DNA of 17,886 nt, taken from contig JBBSDH010000067.1 of the NCBI GenBank assembly GCA_038249605.1, positions 1 through 17,886 of the forward strand, written 5' to 3'. Below, piece by piece: positions 6,683-14,560 of the stretch; position 1 is the first letter of the stretch; each line of letters begins with the position of its first letter. Made by a program: the position numbers and the translations under genes. The notes beneath the pieces were generated by a model. It was not told where the DNA came from. It did no database searches and saw only the letters and a program-made list of their open reading frames with translations. The stretch is from M3007 sp038249605 (GTDB lineage: Bacteria > Bacteroidota > Bacteroidia > Chitinophagales > Saprospiraceae).

Positions 6683-7819
6683 ATGGAACTAACAGAGATC
6701 AAACTCAACACCATTGAAGAAGCCCTCATGGACATTAAAGAGGGCAAAGTGATCATTGTCGTAGACGATGAAAACCGTGAAAACGAAGGCGATTTTGTGT
6801 GTGCCGCCGAAAAAGTAACGCCGGAAATCATCAATTTTATGGCCCAACACGGTCGTGGACTCATTTGTACGCCCATAGATGAAAAACGCACCGATGAGCT
6901 CGACCTGCCCCTGATGGTCAGTTCCAACACAGCCTTGCACGAAACCGCTTTCACCGTTTCCATCGACCTGATCGGACAGGGATGCTCCACCGGAATCAGT
7001 GCATACGACCGCTCAACAGGCATCAGGCACCTCACCAATCCGGCGGCAAAACCCAGCGATTTTGCCCGGCCGGGGCATATTTTTCCGCTCAAAGCCAAGG
7101 CAGGCGGCGTTTTGCGGCGCACAGGCCACACCGAAGCTACCGTCGATCTGGCGCGGATGGCCGGCATGTATCCTGCCGGCGTTTTGGTGGAAATCCTTAA
7201 CCCGGACGGTACCATGGCACGTTTGCCCCAACTCATCGAGGTGGCCAGGCAATTTGACCTTAAAATCATTTCCATAGACGACCTGGTAGCTTACCGCATG
7301 CGCAACGAAAGGCTAATCCGAAGGGAATTGGAACTGACCATGCAAACCGTTTTTGGCGAATTTGAGGCCATTACTTATGTGGACAATACCAGCGGCGACA
7401 CCCACCTCGTTTTGAAAAAAGGCGAATGGAAGGAAGACGAACCTGTGATGGTACGTGTACATTCCTCCACCGAAACCGGCGGCATCCTGGGCATCCTTTT
7501 GGACGATTATGGCACCAAGATCAACAATGCCCTCAAACGTATCCAAAGCGAAGGCTGCGGCGCATTTGTATACCTCAGGCAGAACGACAAAAGCGGCATA
7601 CTCAACAAATTGCAGATGTACAAACAGTTTTCAGACGACGGCGAGTTGGACAAGTTCAAACTGCATTCGCCGATGGACAACAAAGACTTCGGTGTGGGCG
7701 CACAAATTCTGCGCGACCTGAACATCACCAAAATCCGATTGCTTACCTCCCACCCACGTCCACGCACCGGACTGATCGGTTATGGGCTTGAAGTGGTGGA
7801 GAACATTCCTTTGGCCTGA
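6683..7819 (+). CDS. ribBA: RibBA-like protein: intact DHBP synthase fused to a degenerate GTP cyclohydrolase II domain
   Basis: The N-terminal half (1-205) is 3,4-dihydroxy-2-butanone 4-phosphate synthase (RibB), which makes the four-carbon unit of riboflavin from ribulose 5-phosphate. Its key motifs are intact: DDENRENEGDF (28-38), QHGRGLICTP (55-64), STGISAYDR (102-110), RPGHIFPL (129-136) and GHTEATVDL (148-156). The C-terminal half (about 206-378) aligns with RibA, ending RLLTSHPRP...GYGLEVVENIPL, but the three zinc cysteines expected in HSECxTGDxxGSxxCDCG are T263, D274 and Y276, and the catalytic GRGIGL loop is replaced by NDKSGIL (301-307). It is therefore probably RibB-only. The ATG at 6683 matches the family start better than the GTG at 6677. 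No FMN riboswitch is seen upstream; the 19-bp gap suggests cotranscription with the glycosyltransferase. Confidence 0.92.
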   Translation: MELTEIKLNTIEEALMDIKEGKVIIVVDDENRENEGDFVCAAEKVTPEIINFMAQHGRGLICTPIDEKRTDELDLPLMVSSNTALHETAFTVSIDLIGQGCSTGISAYDRSTGIRHLTNPAAKPSDFARPGHIFPLKAKAGGVLRRTGHTEATVDLARMAGMYPAGVLVEILNPDGTMARLPQLIEVARQFDLKIISIDDLVAYRMRNERLIRRELELTMQTVFGEFEAITYVDNTSGDTHLVLKKGEWKEDEPVMVRVHSSTETGGILGILLDDYGTKINNALKRIQSEGCGAFVYLRQNDKSGILNKLQMYKQFSDDGELDKFKLHSPMDNKDFGVGAQILRDLNITKIRLLTSHPRPRTGLIGYGLEVVENIPLA

Positions 7820-7880
7820 TCTTTATCTGGATATTAGGAAATACAGGGTTGGATGACATGATTTTCAAGGATTTACGGCG

Positions 7881-7893
7881 GGCCAATTTGGCC
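7881..7893. promoter_or_regulatory. Short dyad GGCCAATTTGGCC in the menG promoter region
   Basis: A perfect 6-bp inverted repeat around a single central T, ending 10 bp before the -7 element TATCTTTG and so lying between the -33 and -7 regions. It could be an operator, but no binding protein is suggested by the sequence, and a dyad of this size can arise by chance. Confidence 0.3.
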
Positions 7894-7903
7894 AAACACT
7901 TTG

Positions 7904-7911
7904 TATCTTTG
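7904..7911 (+). promoter_or_regulatory. Predicted -7 element TATCTTTG for the menG-porT operon
   Basis: A perfect TAnnTTTG match with 11 bases between it and the ATG at 7923, predicting a leader of only about six nucleotides. Confidence 0.6.
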
Positions 7912-7922
7912 CATTCTTTTTT

Positions 7923-8663
7923 ATGGAAAACAAGCCCATCGTAACACCATACAACGACGCCGACGGCAAAAAAGCCCAGGTTGAACGTATGTTCGACAAA
8001 ATTGCGCCGAAATACGATCTGCTCAACCGTGCTTTGTCGCTTGGCATCGATGTGTCGTGGCGCAAACATGCCATCGGCTACCTCAAGGACGAAAAGCCGA
8101 TGGAAAATGTGCTCGATGTGGCTACCGGCACGGCCGATGTAGCCTTGCTGACGTCCAAAATACTCGGGCCCAAAAACATCATCGGCATCGACATCGCAAA
8201 CCAGATGCTCGAGATCGGCCGTATAAAAATCAAAAACCAGGGGCTGGAAAACATCATACGACTGGAAACCGGCGACAGCGAAAACCTGCGCTTCGACACA
8301 GGCATTTTTGACGCAGTTACCGTCGCTTTTGGCGTTCGTAACTTCGAAAACCTTGAAAAAGGCCTAACGGAAATGCTGCGTGTTTTGCGGCCGAGCGGTC
8401 GCGTTGTGATCCTGGAATTTTCCCGACCACGACTTTTTCCATTTAAACAGCTATACAACAGCTACTTTAAATACGTTTTACCACTTGTTGGTCGTTTAAC
8501 AAGTCGCGACATGCGCGCCTACACCTACCTGTTCGAAAGCGTACAGGCATTTCCCGAAGGCGACGACTTTTTAAAAATTTTAACCAAAACAGGCTATCAA
8601 AACCCGCAATGCGAACGGCTAACCCTTGGAATATGCTCCATATACACCGCTTTAAAGCCCTGA
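7923..8663 (+). CDS. menG: Demethylmenaquinone methyltransferase (UbiE/MenG)
   Basis: SAM-dependent C-methylation of demethylmenaquinone, the last step of menaquinone synthesis; Bacteroidota respire with menaquinone, so MenG is the more likely role than ubiquinone synthesis. The 246-aa protein is of normal size. It shows the family signature YDLLNRALSLGID (31-43) with W46 and R47, SAM motif I VLDVATGTADVAL (63-75), the acidic ribose-binding residue in GIDIANQM (88-95), GDSENLRF (117-124) and the DAVTVAFGVRNFEN region (130-143). The last 31 nt overlap the start of porT in another frame, indicating translational coupling. Its own promoter match lies 11 bp before the ATG. Confidence 0.95.
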   Translation: MENKPIVTPYNDADGKKAQVERMFDKIAPKYDLLNRALSLGIDVSWRKHAIGYLKDEKPMENVLDVATGTADVALLTSKILGPKNIIGIDIANQMLEIGRIKIKNQGLENIIRLETGDSENLRFDTGIFDAVTVAFGVRNFENLEKGLTEMLRVLRPSGRVVILEFSRPRLFPFKQLYNSYFKYVLPLVGRLTSRDMRAYTYLFESVQAFPEGDDFLKILTKTGYQNPQCERLTLGICSIYTALKP

Positions 8664-9367
8664 TTCAGTTGGTTCTCCTGCTTGCTTGTTGTTTTGCCGG
8701 CGCCACCAACGCGCAGGCACAACACAACCAAGGTAAAAACCTGAATTTCCGCGACTTTCAAAGCAAACCTTATTATTTCGGTATTACCCTGGGTTTCAAC
8801 AGGAGTGATTTCAGAATTTACCATTCAAATGAGTTCATCCTGAACGATTCCTTTGCACGCGCCGAATCGGTTACTGGTCCCGGATTCAACCTCGGCATCG
8901 TATCCAATTTGCGCATCGGCGATTATTTCGACCTCAGGTTCCTGCCCACCCTTTCGTTCCTCGAACGCACCATCAAATACTCCCCGCCGGGAGAGAACGG
9001 ACGCATCATCAGCAGGCCCGTAGAGTCCGTGTTGGTGGAAATGCCTTTCCATGTGCGTTACAAATCGGCGCCATACCACGATTTTCGCCTGTTTGTCATC
9101 GCAGGAGTAAAATACACCTTCGACGTGGCAAGCGATTCCCGCACACGGCAATCGGCGGGACTGGTAAAAATAGCGCCCACCGATTTCCAGTTTGAATACG
9201 GCGCAGGTGTACAGTTCTTCTTCCCGTATTTCATTTTTTCACCCGAACTGAAGATTTCGCAGGGTCTTAACAACATGCTGATTTACAACAACAACCTCGA
9301 ACAAAGTACGGTTCTGGAAAAAGTCATCAGCCGGACGTTTACGCTTTCCATCCACTTTGAAGGGTAG
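8633..9367 (+). CDS. porT: PorT-family outer-membrane protein of the type IX secretion system
   Basis: PorT (SprT in gliding species) is an outer-membrane beta-barrel protein needed for type IX secretion. The 244-aa reading starts at the ATG at 8633, giving a clean signal peptide (about residues 1-29: hydrophobic LIQLVLLLACCFAG, then ATNAQAQ). The family hallmark soon after is DFQSKPYYFGITLGFNRSDF (about 41-60). The rest is rich in alternating beta-strand patterns and ends in a strand (ISRTFTLSIHFEG), as barrels do. An ATG at 8609 in the same frame is possible but would put charged and polar residues before the signal peptide. It overlaps menG by 31 nt. The window also encodes a protein with a T9SS sorting tail. 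Recognition is by overall pattern; a generic outer-membrane beta-barrel of the same superfamily is the alternative. Confidence 0.82.
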   Translation: MLHIHRFKALIQLVLLLACCFAGATNAQAQHNQGKNLNFRDFQSKPYYFGITLGFNRSDFRIYHSNEFILNDSFARAESVTGPGFNLGIVSNLRIGDYFDLRFLPTLSFLERTIKYSPPGENGRIISRPVESVLVEMPFHVRYKSAPYHDFRLFVIAGVKYTFDVASDSRTRQSAGLVKIAPTDFQFEYGAGVQFFFPYFIFSPELKISQGLNNMLIYNNNLEQSTVLEKVISRTFTLSIHFEG

Positions 9368-9411
9368 AATATGGTTGGTCGGTTGGAAACTTTTTGTTTA
9401 AAATGAAATTT

Positions 9412-9428
9412 TGCCTAAAGGCATTTTT
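9412..9428 (+). terminator. Weak terminator-like hairpin after porT
   Basis: A five-base-pair stem TGCCT/AGGCA with a two-base loop is followed by TTTTT. The stem and loop are too small for a strong intrinsic terminator. It lies downstream of the porT stop and upstream of the proposed dnaG -7 element. Confidence 0.25.
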
Positions 9429-9436
9429 AATTTTCA

Positions 9437-9444
9437 CAACTTTG
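9437..9444 (+). promoter_or_regulatory. Possible promoter for dnaG (TTTG-N23-CAACTTTG)
   Basis: CAACTTTG is one base off the -7 consensus and is preceded at 23 bp by TTTG (9410-9413), a fair -33 element. It is 40 nt before the dnaG ATG. The same CAACTTTG variant stands before the peroxiredoxin gene. Confidence 0.4.
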
Positions 9445-9484
9445 CCTTCACCATCTCCCAACCAACCGACCAGCAGACTAATTC

Positions 9485-11455
9485 ATGATTCCCGCCAAAA
9501 CCGTACAGGAAATTCTCGATGCTGTGCGCATCGATGAAGTCATTGGTGAATTTGTCACTTTGCGCAAACGCGGGGTGAACATGATCGGTTTGTGCCCATT
9601 CCACAATGAAAAAACGCCTTCATTCAACGTTAGTCCCATCCGCAACATTTTTAAGTGTTTTGGCTGCGGCAAAGGTGGCGACGCCATCAGTTTTTTGAAG
9701 GAACACGAAAGTTTCAGTTACCCCGATTCCCTTCGATGGCTGGCACGCAAATACAACATTGAAATAGAGGAAATTGAACGTTCGCCCGAGCAACTCGCCG
9801 AACAACAGGCTGCCGATTCGTTGTACATCGTCAACGATTTTGCACTCCAGCATTTCCAGGAACAACTTTTTGATACCGACGAAGGCAAATCCGTCGCCTT
9901 GTCGTATTTCAAGCAACGCGGTTTGCGTGAAAACACCATACGCCATTTTGGGTTGGGTTACGCGCCCGACCAGCGTGACCTGCTGCTGCGCCGCGGTAAA
10001 GCCACCGGCCACAGCGTGGATTTGTTGAAAAAAACAGGGCTGTGTAGTCAGGACGCTACGCGCGACTTTTTCCGGGGCCGCGTCATGTTCGCCATTCACA
10101 ACCTTTCGGGCAAAGTCGCTGCTTTTGCAGGCCGAACCATGAGTTCGGACAAAACCGTTCCGAAATACGTCAACAGCCCGGAAACAGAAATTTACGTCAA
10201 AAATAAAACCCTTTACGGAGCTTTCCAGGCCAAAAAAGCCATTCGACAACTCGATGAGTGCATTTTGGTGGAAGGGTACATGGACGTTATTTCCCTCTAC
10301 CAGGCAGGCATCGAAAACGTAGTGGCATCCAGCGGCACCTCGCTCACCGAAGGCCAACTTCAACTCATCAAACGCAACACCGCGAACCTGAAAATCCTGT
10401 ATGACGGCGACCCAGCAGGCATCAAAGCTGCGTTGCGTGGACTCGATCTTGCCCTCGAGCAGGACCTCAACGTGCGCATCGTTTTGTTGCCCGAAGGCGA
10501 AGATCCAGATAGTTACGTACAAAAAGTGGGCAGCGAGGCTTTCAAAGCGTATGTTGAACAGGAAAGCAAGGATTTTATCCTTTTCAAAACCAACCTGCTT
10601 CTGGAAGAAACCAAAGGCGACCCCATCAAAAGAGCTGGTTTGGTGCGCGACATTGTTTCCAGCATTGCTCGCATCCCGGATCCGATCAAACGCAGCGTTT
10701 ACCTGCGCGAATGCGCCGGATTGCTTGAGGTTTCGGAGGAGGCTCTGGTGGGTGAAAGCAACAAAATGATCACCTCTGCGGTGCGGAAAAAACAGGAAAA
10801 AGACGCCCGCACGCCCGGGGCAGCCAGCGATACGCCCGAGGCACATCCAACTTCCGACAAACCGGCAGCAGAAACGGGCGCGTCTCGGATACCGGAAAAA
10901 CGCGCAGCCCGCGGCGACGAAATCCAGGAACAACAAATCGTACGCATTCTCATCCAGCACGGCCACAAACCATTGCCGGAAGGCATGAGTGTGGCTGAAT
11001 ACGTACTGGGCGACATCGAAGAATCGCTTTCCGAATTCGACAACGCCGTATGTGGTCGTATTGCCCGGGAAGTGTACGACAACATCGTTGCCGGAACCCC
11101 ACTCCACCAAAGCCATTTCCTGAACCATTCGGCCACCGAAGTCCAGATGCTTGCCATCGATTTGTTGTCTGAAAAAGACGATTATTCCCACAATTGGGAA
11201 GAAAAATGGCATTATCCACTTCAAAACCAGCCCATGCCGGAAGAGAACTTTGATGTGGACACACGGTATTCCATCGACATGTTCAAGCTGCGCAAATTGA
11301 AAAAAATGTGCGAGCAGCTCAATCCGCAACGCATCAAGGCTGCCTTTGAATCGGGTGATGAGGAAGCCGGAATGCGCCTCATGCGCATACAAATGAAAAT
11401 GAAAGAGGCCTACGATACCATAGCCAAACGGCGCAACATCGTGGTTTTACCCTAA
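9485..11455 (+). CDS. dnaG: DNA primase DnaG
   Basis: Synthesises RNA primers for lagging-strand and origin-dependent replication, working with the replicative helicase. The 656-aa protein has the family's three parts. The N-terminal CHC2-type zinc-binding domain has ligands C37, H40, C58 and C61 (LCPFHNEKTPSF, then KCFGCGKGGD). The polymerase core with TOPRIM fold includes VEGYMDV (262-268, E263) and the DGDPAG motif (307-312, D307 and D309), then EGEDPDSYV (337-345). A polar, proline- and alanine-rich linker (about 434-480) leads to a divergent C-terminal helicase-binding domain. The ATG at 9485 fits the usual N-terminus. The stop codon TAA shares its last base with the start of rnz (TAATG), so the two are translationally coupled. 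Confidence 0.97.
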   Translation: MIPAKTVQEILDAVRIDEVIGEFVTLRKRGVNMIGLCPFHNEKTPSFNVSPIRNIFKCFGCGKGGDAISFLKEHESFSYPDSLRWLARKYNIEIEEIERSPEQLAEQQAADSLYIVNDFALQHFQEQLFDTDEGKSVALSYFKQRGLRENTIRHFGLGYAPDQRDLLLRRGKATGHSVDLLKKTGLCSQDATRDFFRGRVMFAIHNLSGKVAAFAGRTMSSDKTVPKYVNSPETEIYVKNKTLYGAFQAKKAIRQLDECILVEGYMDVISLYQAGIENVVASSGTSLTEGQLQLIKRNTANLKILYDGDPAGIKAALRGLDLALEQDLNVRIVLLPEGEDPDSYVQKVGSEAFKAYVEQESKDFILFKTNLLLEETKGDPIKRAGLVRDIVSSIARIPDPIKRSVYLRECAGLLEVSEEALVGESNKMITSAVRKKQEKDARTPGAASDTPEAHPTSDKPAAETGASRIPEKRAARGDEIQEQQIVRILIQHGHKPLPEGMSVAEYVLGDIEESLSEFDNAVCGRIAREVYDNIVAGTPLHQSHFLNHSATEVQMLAIDLLSEKDDYSHNWEEKWHYPLQNQPMPEENFDVDTRYSIDMFKLRKLKKMCEQLNPQRIKAAFESGDEEAGMRLMRIQMKMKEAYDTIAKRRNIVVLP

Positions 11456-12384
11456 TGAACATGCAAGTAACCATTTTAGGCACCGGATCCGGAGGCCCGT
11501 TTCAGGGCAGGTTTTACACCGCACAAGTGGTGCATGTTGATCAGTACCTTTTTTTGGTTGATTGTGGCGAAGGCACCCAGATGCAACTTTTCCACTCCAA
11601 AGTAAAATACGACCGTTTTCGCCAGATTTTCATCAGCCACCTGCACGGCGATCACGTGTACGGTCTGGCTGGAATGCTTACTTCCTACGCCTTGAAACAA
11701 CGCACAGAGCCCCTTACGTTGTTCGGTCCACCGGGACTGCAAGCCCTGATAGAGGATCAAATTCGACATTCGCTGACTCGGATCCCCTATCCCTTAACCT
11801 TTGTCGACGTAGATACCGCTGCCCATCAAAAGGTCTATGAAAACAATGTTGTGGAAGTGTGGACCATTCCGTTGAACCACCGGGTGCCGTGTAGCGGCTG
11901 GCTTTTCCGCGAAAAGGAACAGCCCCGCAACATGATAAAGGAAAAAATTGAAACTTATGGGATCCCCTGGAGCGACATCCCAGCCATCAAAGCCGGCGCC
12001 GATTACCGGCATCCCGATGGACGGCTCCTGCCCAATACCGAACTGACTACACCTCCCCGAAAGCCACTCAGTTATGCTTTTTGCAGCGACACTGCACCGT
12101 CTATGGATGTTGTACATGCGGTAAAAGAGGTAGACCTGCTTTACCACGAAGCGACTTTTTCAAACGAACACATCGCTGAAGCAGCCATTACCGGGCACTC
12201 TACCGCAGCCCAAGCGGCTGAAGTGGCTAGGGAAGCCACGGTTGGCGCGCTTGTTTTGGGCCATTTTTCGGGCCGTTACAAAGATGCAGGCGTGTTGCTT
12301 GCCGAAGCACAAGCTGTTTTTCCCCATACTTTTTTATCGGAAGACGGCATGGTTCTGCCAGTGGGCGGAACCATTCCTGAGTAG
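11455..12384 (+). CDS. rnz: Ribonuclease Z (tRNA 3'-processing endonuclease)
   Basis: Metallo-beta-lactamase-fold nuclease that removes 3' trailers from tRNA precursors lacking an encoded CCA. At 309 aa it is the short bacterial form. Zinc ligands are visible: the HLHGDH motif at 62-67, H142 in LNHRVPCSGW, D212 in FCSDTAPS and H270 in LGHFSGRY. The signatures VDCGEGTQMQL (35-45) and HEATFSNEH with TGHSTA are also present. The start overlaps the dnaG stop by one base; an ATG two codons later is also possible. The MATE gene follows after a 34-bp gap on the same strand. Confidence 0.97.
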   Translation: MNMQVTILGTGSGGPFQGRFYTAQVVHVDQYLFLVDCGEGTQMQLFHSKVKYDRFRQIFISHLHGDHVYGLAGMLTSYALKQRTEPLTLFGPPGLQALIEDQIRHSLTRIPYPLTFVDVDTAAHQKVYENNVVEVWTIPLNHRVPCSGWLFREKEQPRNMIKEKIETYGIPWSDIPAIKAGADYRHPDGRLLPNTELTTPPRKPLSYAFCSDTAPSMDVVHAVKEVDLLYHEATFSNEHIAEAAITGHSTAAQAAEVAREATVGALVLGHFSGRYKDAGVLLAEAQAVFPHTFLSEDGMVLPVGGTIPE

Positions 12385-12418
12385 CCCTTGTTTGGTTTGT
12401 TTGTTCAATGTCCAGCCC

Positions 12419-13798
12419 ATGTCTGCATCCCTTCCCGTTCGCTTGTGGTACGGACGCCTTTTCCGGACTGAAATCAAAGCAACTTTTTTTTTGGCCCTGC
12501 CACTCATGCTCGGACAACTCAGCAGCATGCTTATGGGTGTGGTGGGAACCATGATGGCTGGCAGGCTTGGTGCAACGGCCCTGGCGGCATCCGGTATCGT
12601 GGGGGTGGTTTTTGCCGTTTCGATGTTGCTGGTTTGGGGTAGTGTGCGCATGGTACCTACGCCGGTTGCCGAGGCGCACGAACTGCGAAACGGCGAGCGG
12701 GTAAAAACCCTGGTGATGGCGGGTATGATGATGGGGATGACCCTGATCTTGGTAAGCGGGATGCTGTTGACCCTGGGCATCCATTTTTTCGATGTGTTGA
12801 AGCAAGATCCGGAAGTTGCCGTTTTGGCCAAAAGTTACCTGAAAATCATGATTTACAGTTTGCCAGTTTTGGTTTTGTATGCCATCCTGGTCAATTTGGT
12901 GGATGCCTTTTCTTACGTGCGCATCACAATGGTGTTGTCTTTTGTGGGTCTTGGTGTGGATATCCTGCTCAACTGGCTGTTTATGTTCGGGCGTTACGGG
13001 CTGCCCAAAATGGGCATCGATGCCATTGCCATGAATACGGGCATCTCACACGCCATTATGGCGGTCGGTTTGTTGTTGTTTTTGTTGGGTAAAAAAGAGT
13101 TGCATTACATACGCACCGCCAAATTGTATTGGAGTGAAGTGTGGAAACAAACCACAACCTTCATTCAGCTCGGCTTTCCTTCGGCCATGCAAATGTTGTT
13201 TGAGTTTGCTGCTTTTGGTGGCGGAACCATCATCATAGGACAAATCAGCAAAACCGAGCAGGCTGCCCACCAGATTGCTTTGAACCTTGTGTCGGCGTCG
13301 TACGTAACCATCATGGGGGTGTCTACTGCAGGCATGATACGTGTTGGGCAGGCATTGGCATACAACAGCAAGGCGAGGGTATGGACGGCAGGCGTAGCAA
13401 CGCTTGTTTTATCCATGGCCATCATGTTGTTGCCGGCTGCGCTGTTTTTGTTTTTTCCCAAAACCGTTGTGGGGTTGTACATCTCGGATGCATCGGTGGT
13501 GGGCATTGCTATTTCCCTGATGTTGTACGCAGGACTTTTCCAGCTTGCCGATGCGGCTCAGGCGGCCAGCATTTCACTTTTGCGTGCTTTGAGCGACATC
13601 AAAGTACCGGCGTTGCTTTCTTTTTGCGCTTTTTGGCTTGTAGGATTGCCTCTGGGATATTGGCTTGCTGTGCCCCAGGGATGGAATGCCAAAGGCATCT
13701 GGATGGGTTATCTTGTGGCCTTGATACTGCAGGCCATCCTATTTGGTGTGCGATTTTTTACCCTTGTAAAACAAAAACGGTTTCATGTAAAAACTTAG
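12419..13798 (+). CDS. MATE-family multidrug/toxin efflux transporter
   Basis: Inner-membrane antiporter expected to export drugs or other organic cations using a sodium or proton gradient. With the start at 12419 it has 459 residues, the usual size, and a pattern of about 12 hydrophobic segments. The typical N-terminal helix reads FLALPLMLGQLSSMLMGVVG, followed by GATALAASGI. The second half contains FIQLGFPSAMQMLFEFAAFG and the family's AAHQIALNLVSASYVTIMGV repeat-like helix. The open frame reaches back to 12242, but that extension runs within rnz in another frame and is not membrane-like, so I reject it. Probably the last gene of the dnaG-rnz transcript; the substrate is unknown. A convergent regulator gene follows beyond a shared terminator. 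Confidence 0.94.
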   Translation: MSASLPVRLWYGRLFRTEIKATFFLALPLMLGQLSSMLMGVVGTMMAGRLGATALAASGIVGVVFAVSMLLVWGSVRMVPTPVAEAHELRNGERVKTLVMAGMMMGMTLILVSGMLLTLGIHFFDVLKQDPEVAVLAKSYLKIMIYSLPVLVLYAILVNLVDAFSYVRITMVLSFVGLGVDILLNWLFMFGRYGLPKMGIDAIAMNTGISHAIMAVGLLLFLLGKKELHYIRTAKLYWSEVWKQTTTFIQLGFPSAMQMLFEFAAFGGGTIIIGQISKTEQAAHQIALNLVSASYVTIMGVSTAGMIRVGQALAYNSKARVWTAGVATLVLSMAIMLLPAALFLFFPKTVVGLYISDASVVGIAISLMLYAGLFQLADAAQAASISLLRALSDIKVPALLSFCAFWLVGLPLGYWLAVPQGWNAKGIWMGYLVALILQAILFGVRFFTLVKQKRFHVKT

Positions 13799-13805
13799 TT
13801 TTAAA

Positions 13806-13846
13806 ACACGTTGGGCCAACCCGGTAATCCGGAGTGACCCACGTGT
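13806..13846. terminator. Terminator between the convergent MATE and Crp/Fnr genes
   Basis: An imperfect hairpin: ACACGT and GGG near the base, CCGG next to a TAAT loop, with a bulge and a few mismatches between. On the minus strand it is followed by TTTTAAAAC, so it best serves the regulator gene; on the plus strand a TTTTT tract comes about 16 bp later. It shares the 10-mer CCGGAGTGAC with the terminator at 14887-14919. Confidence 0.55.
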
Positions 13847-13879
13847 ATCAAACTTGCAGTAATTTTTGTGTTGGTCTTT

Positions 13880-14560
13880 TCAGGCCAATTTTTCAATATC
13901 GCGTATCAGGATGCTGTTGCGGTTGAAATAAATCAGGTTTGATTTGCGCAGGTCGTTGAGCACTGAAGTCACGGTTTGGCGGCTGGTGCCGGTAAGGTTC
14001 GCGATGTCCTGTTGGGTAAGATGGTGTTTGAGCAGGGTTTCATACCCTACGCGCCTACCTTCCTTGCCGGCGGTTTCCACCAAAAATTCGATGATCCGTT
14101 CACGGGCGTCTTTGAGGACGAGTTTGGCCAGGCGATCTTCCACGCGTTGCAAGCGTTGGCTGAGGTGTTGCATGCAGGCAAAAATCAGTCTTTGGTTCTG
14201 TTGCATGAGTTGCAGGAAGTCGCTCACCTTAACGCTGAGGTACTCCACGTCTTCGTGAAGAGCCTGGGCGAACTCACTGCGCCGTGTTTCGCCTGCAAGC
14301 GCCAGATCGCCGAACATGGTTTCAGGCTGAAGGATTTCCTTGATGACCTCACGACCATCCATGGAGAAGGTACCCGTCTTTATACGGCCGCGAATCAGGA
14401 AGTACACCTGATCTGCGACTTCGTCGGGCATGAAGATGAATTGGAATTTTGGGGCGCGACAGAGCTGGGCGATTGAGGCGAGTTGCTCCAGCTCAACCGA
14501 ATCGAGCTGGCTCAATACCGGTAATTTTGCGAAGTAGTTTGATTTGATGCTCGTGTCCAT
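13880..14560 (-). CDS. Crp/Fnr-family transcriptional regulator
   Basis: A 226-aa DNA-binding regulator. The N-terminal cyclic-nucleotide-binding-type beta roll (about 20-120) includes DQVYFLIRGRIKTGTF and EILQPETMFGDLALAGETRR. A dimerisation helix follows, then a C-terminal winged helix-turn-helix (LTQQDIANLTGTSRQTVTSV). The N-terminal cysteine cluster of Fnr oxygen sensors is absent, and the phosphate-binding loop does not closely match that of cAMP-binding Crp, so the ligand, if any, is unknown. The open frame reaches 14707 only through a TTG; the ATG at 14560 (MDTSIKSNYFAKLP) gives the normal family length. Targets cannot be inferred; the neighbouring genes show no clear TGTGA-type dyads. 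Convergent with the MATE gene. Confidence 0.92.
   Translation of the reverse strand: MDTSIKSNYFAKLPVLSQLDSVELEQLASIAQLCRAPKFQFIFMPDEVADQVYFLIRGRIKTGTFSMDGREVIKEILQPETMFGDLALAGETRRSEFAQALHEDVEYLSVKVSDFLQLMQQNQRLIFACMQHLSQRLQRVEDRLAKLVLKDARERIIEFLVETAGKEGRRVGYETLLKHHLTQQDIANLTGTSRQTVTSVLNDLRKSNLIYFNRNSILIRDIEKLA

Larger units (their letters stand above)
9376..9472. repeat. Inverted repeat flanking the porT-dnaG intergenic region
   Basis: TGGTCGGTTGG (9376-9386) is repeated as its perfect reverse complement CCAACCGACCA (9462-9472), 75 bp apart. The left arm starts nine bases after the porT stop and the right arm ends 12 bases before the dnaG ATG. Both arms sit in GGTTGGT-like low-complexity sequence. 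Confidence 0.6.

Noticed and set aside
9620..11392. 590-codon open frame on the minus strand opposite dnaG
   Set aside because: It lies wholly within dnaG, whose zinc and TOPRIM motifs are intact. The translated sequence has no recognisable domain and is rich in F, H and V, as is typical of antisense frames of this codon usage.
12242..12418. N-terminal extension of the MATE transporter
   Set aside because: It runs inside rnz in another frame and adds 59 residues not seen in MATE proteins; the ATG at 12419 gives the family length.
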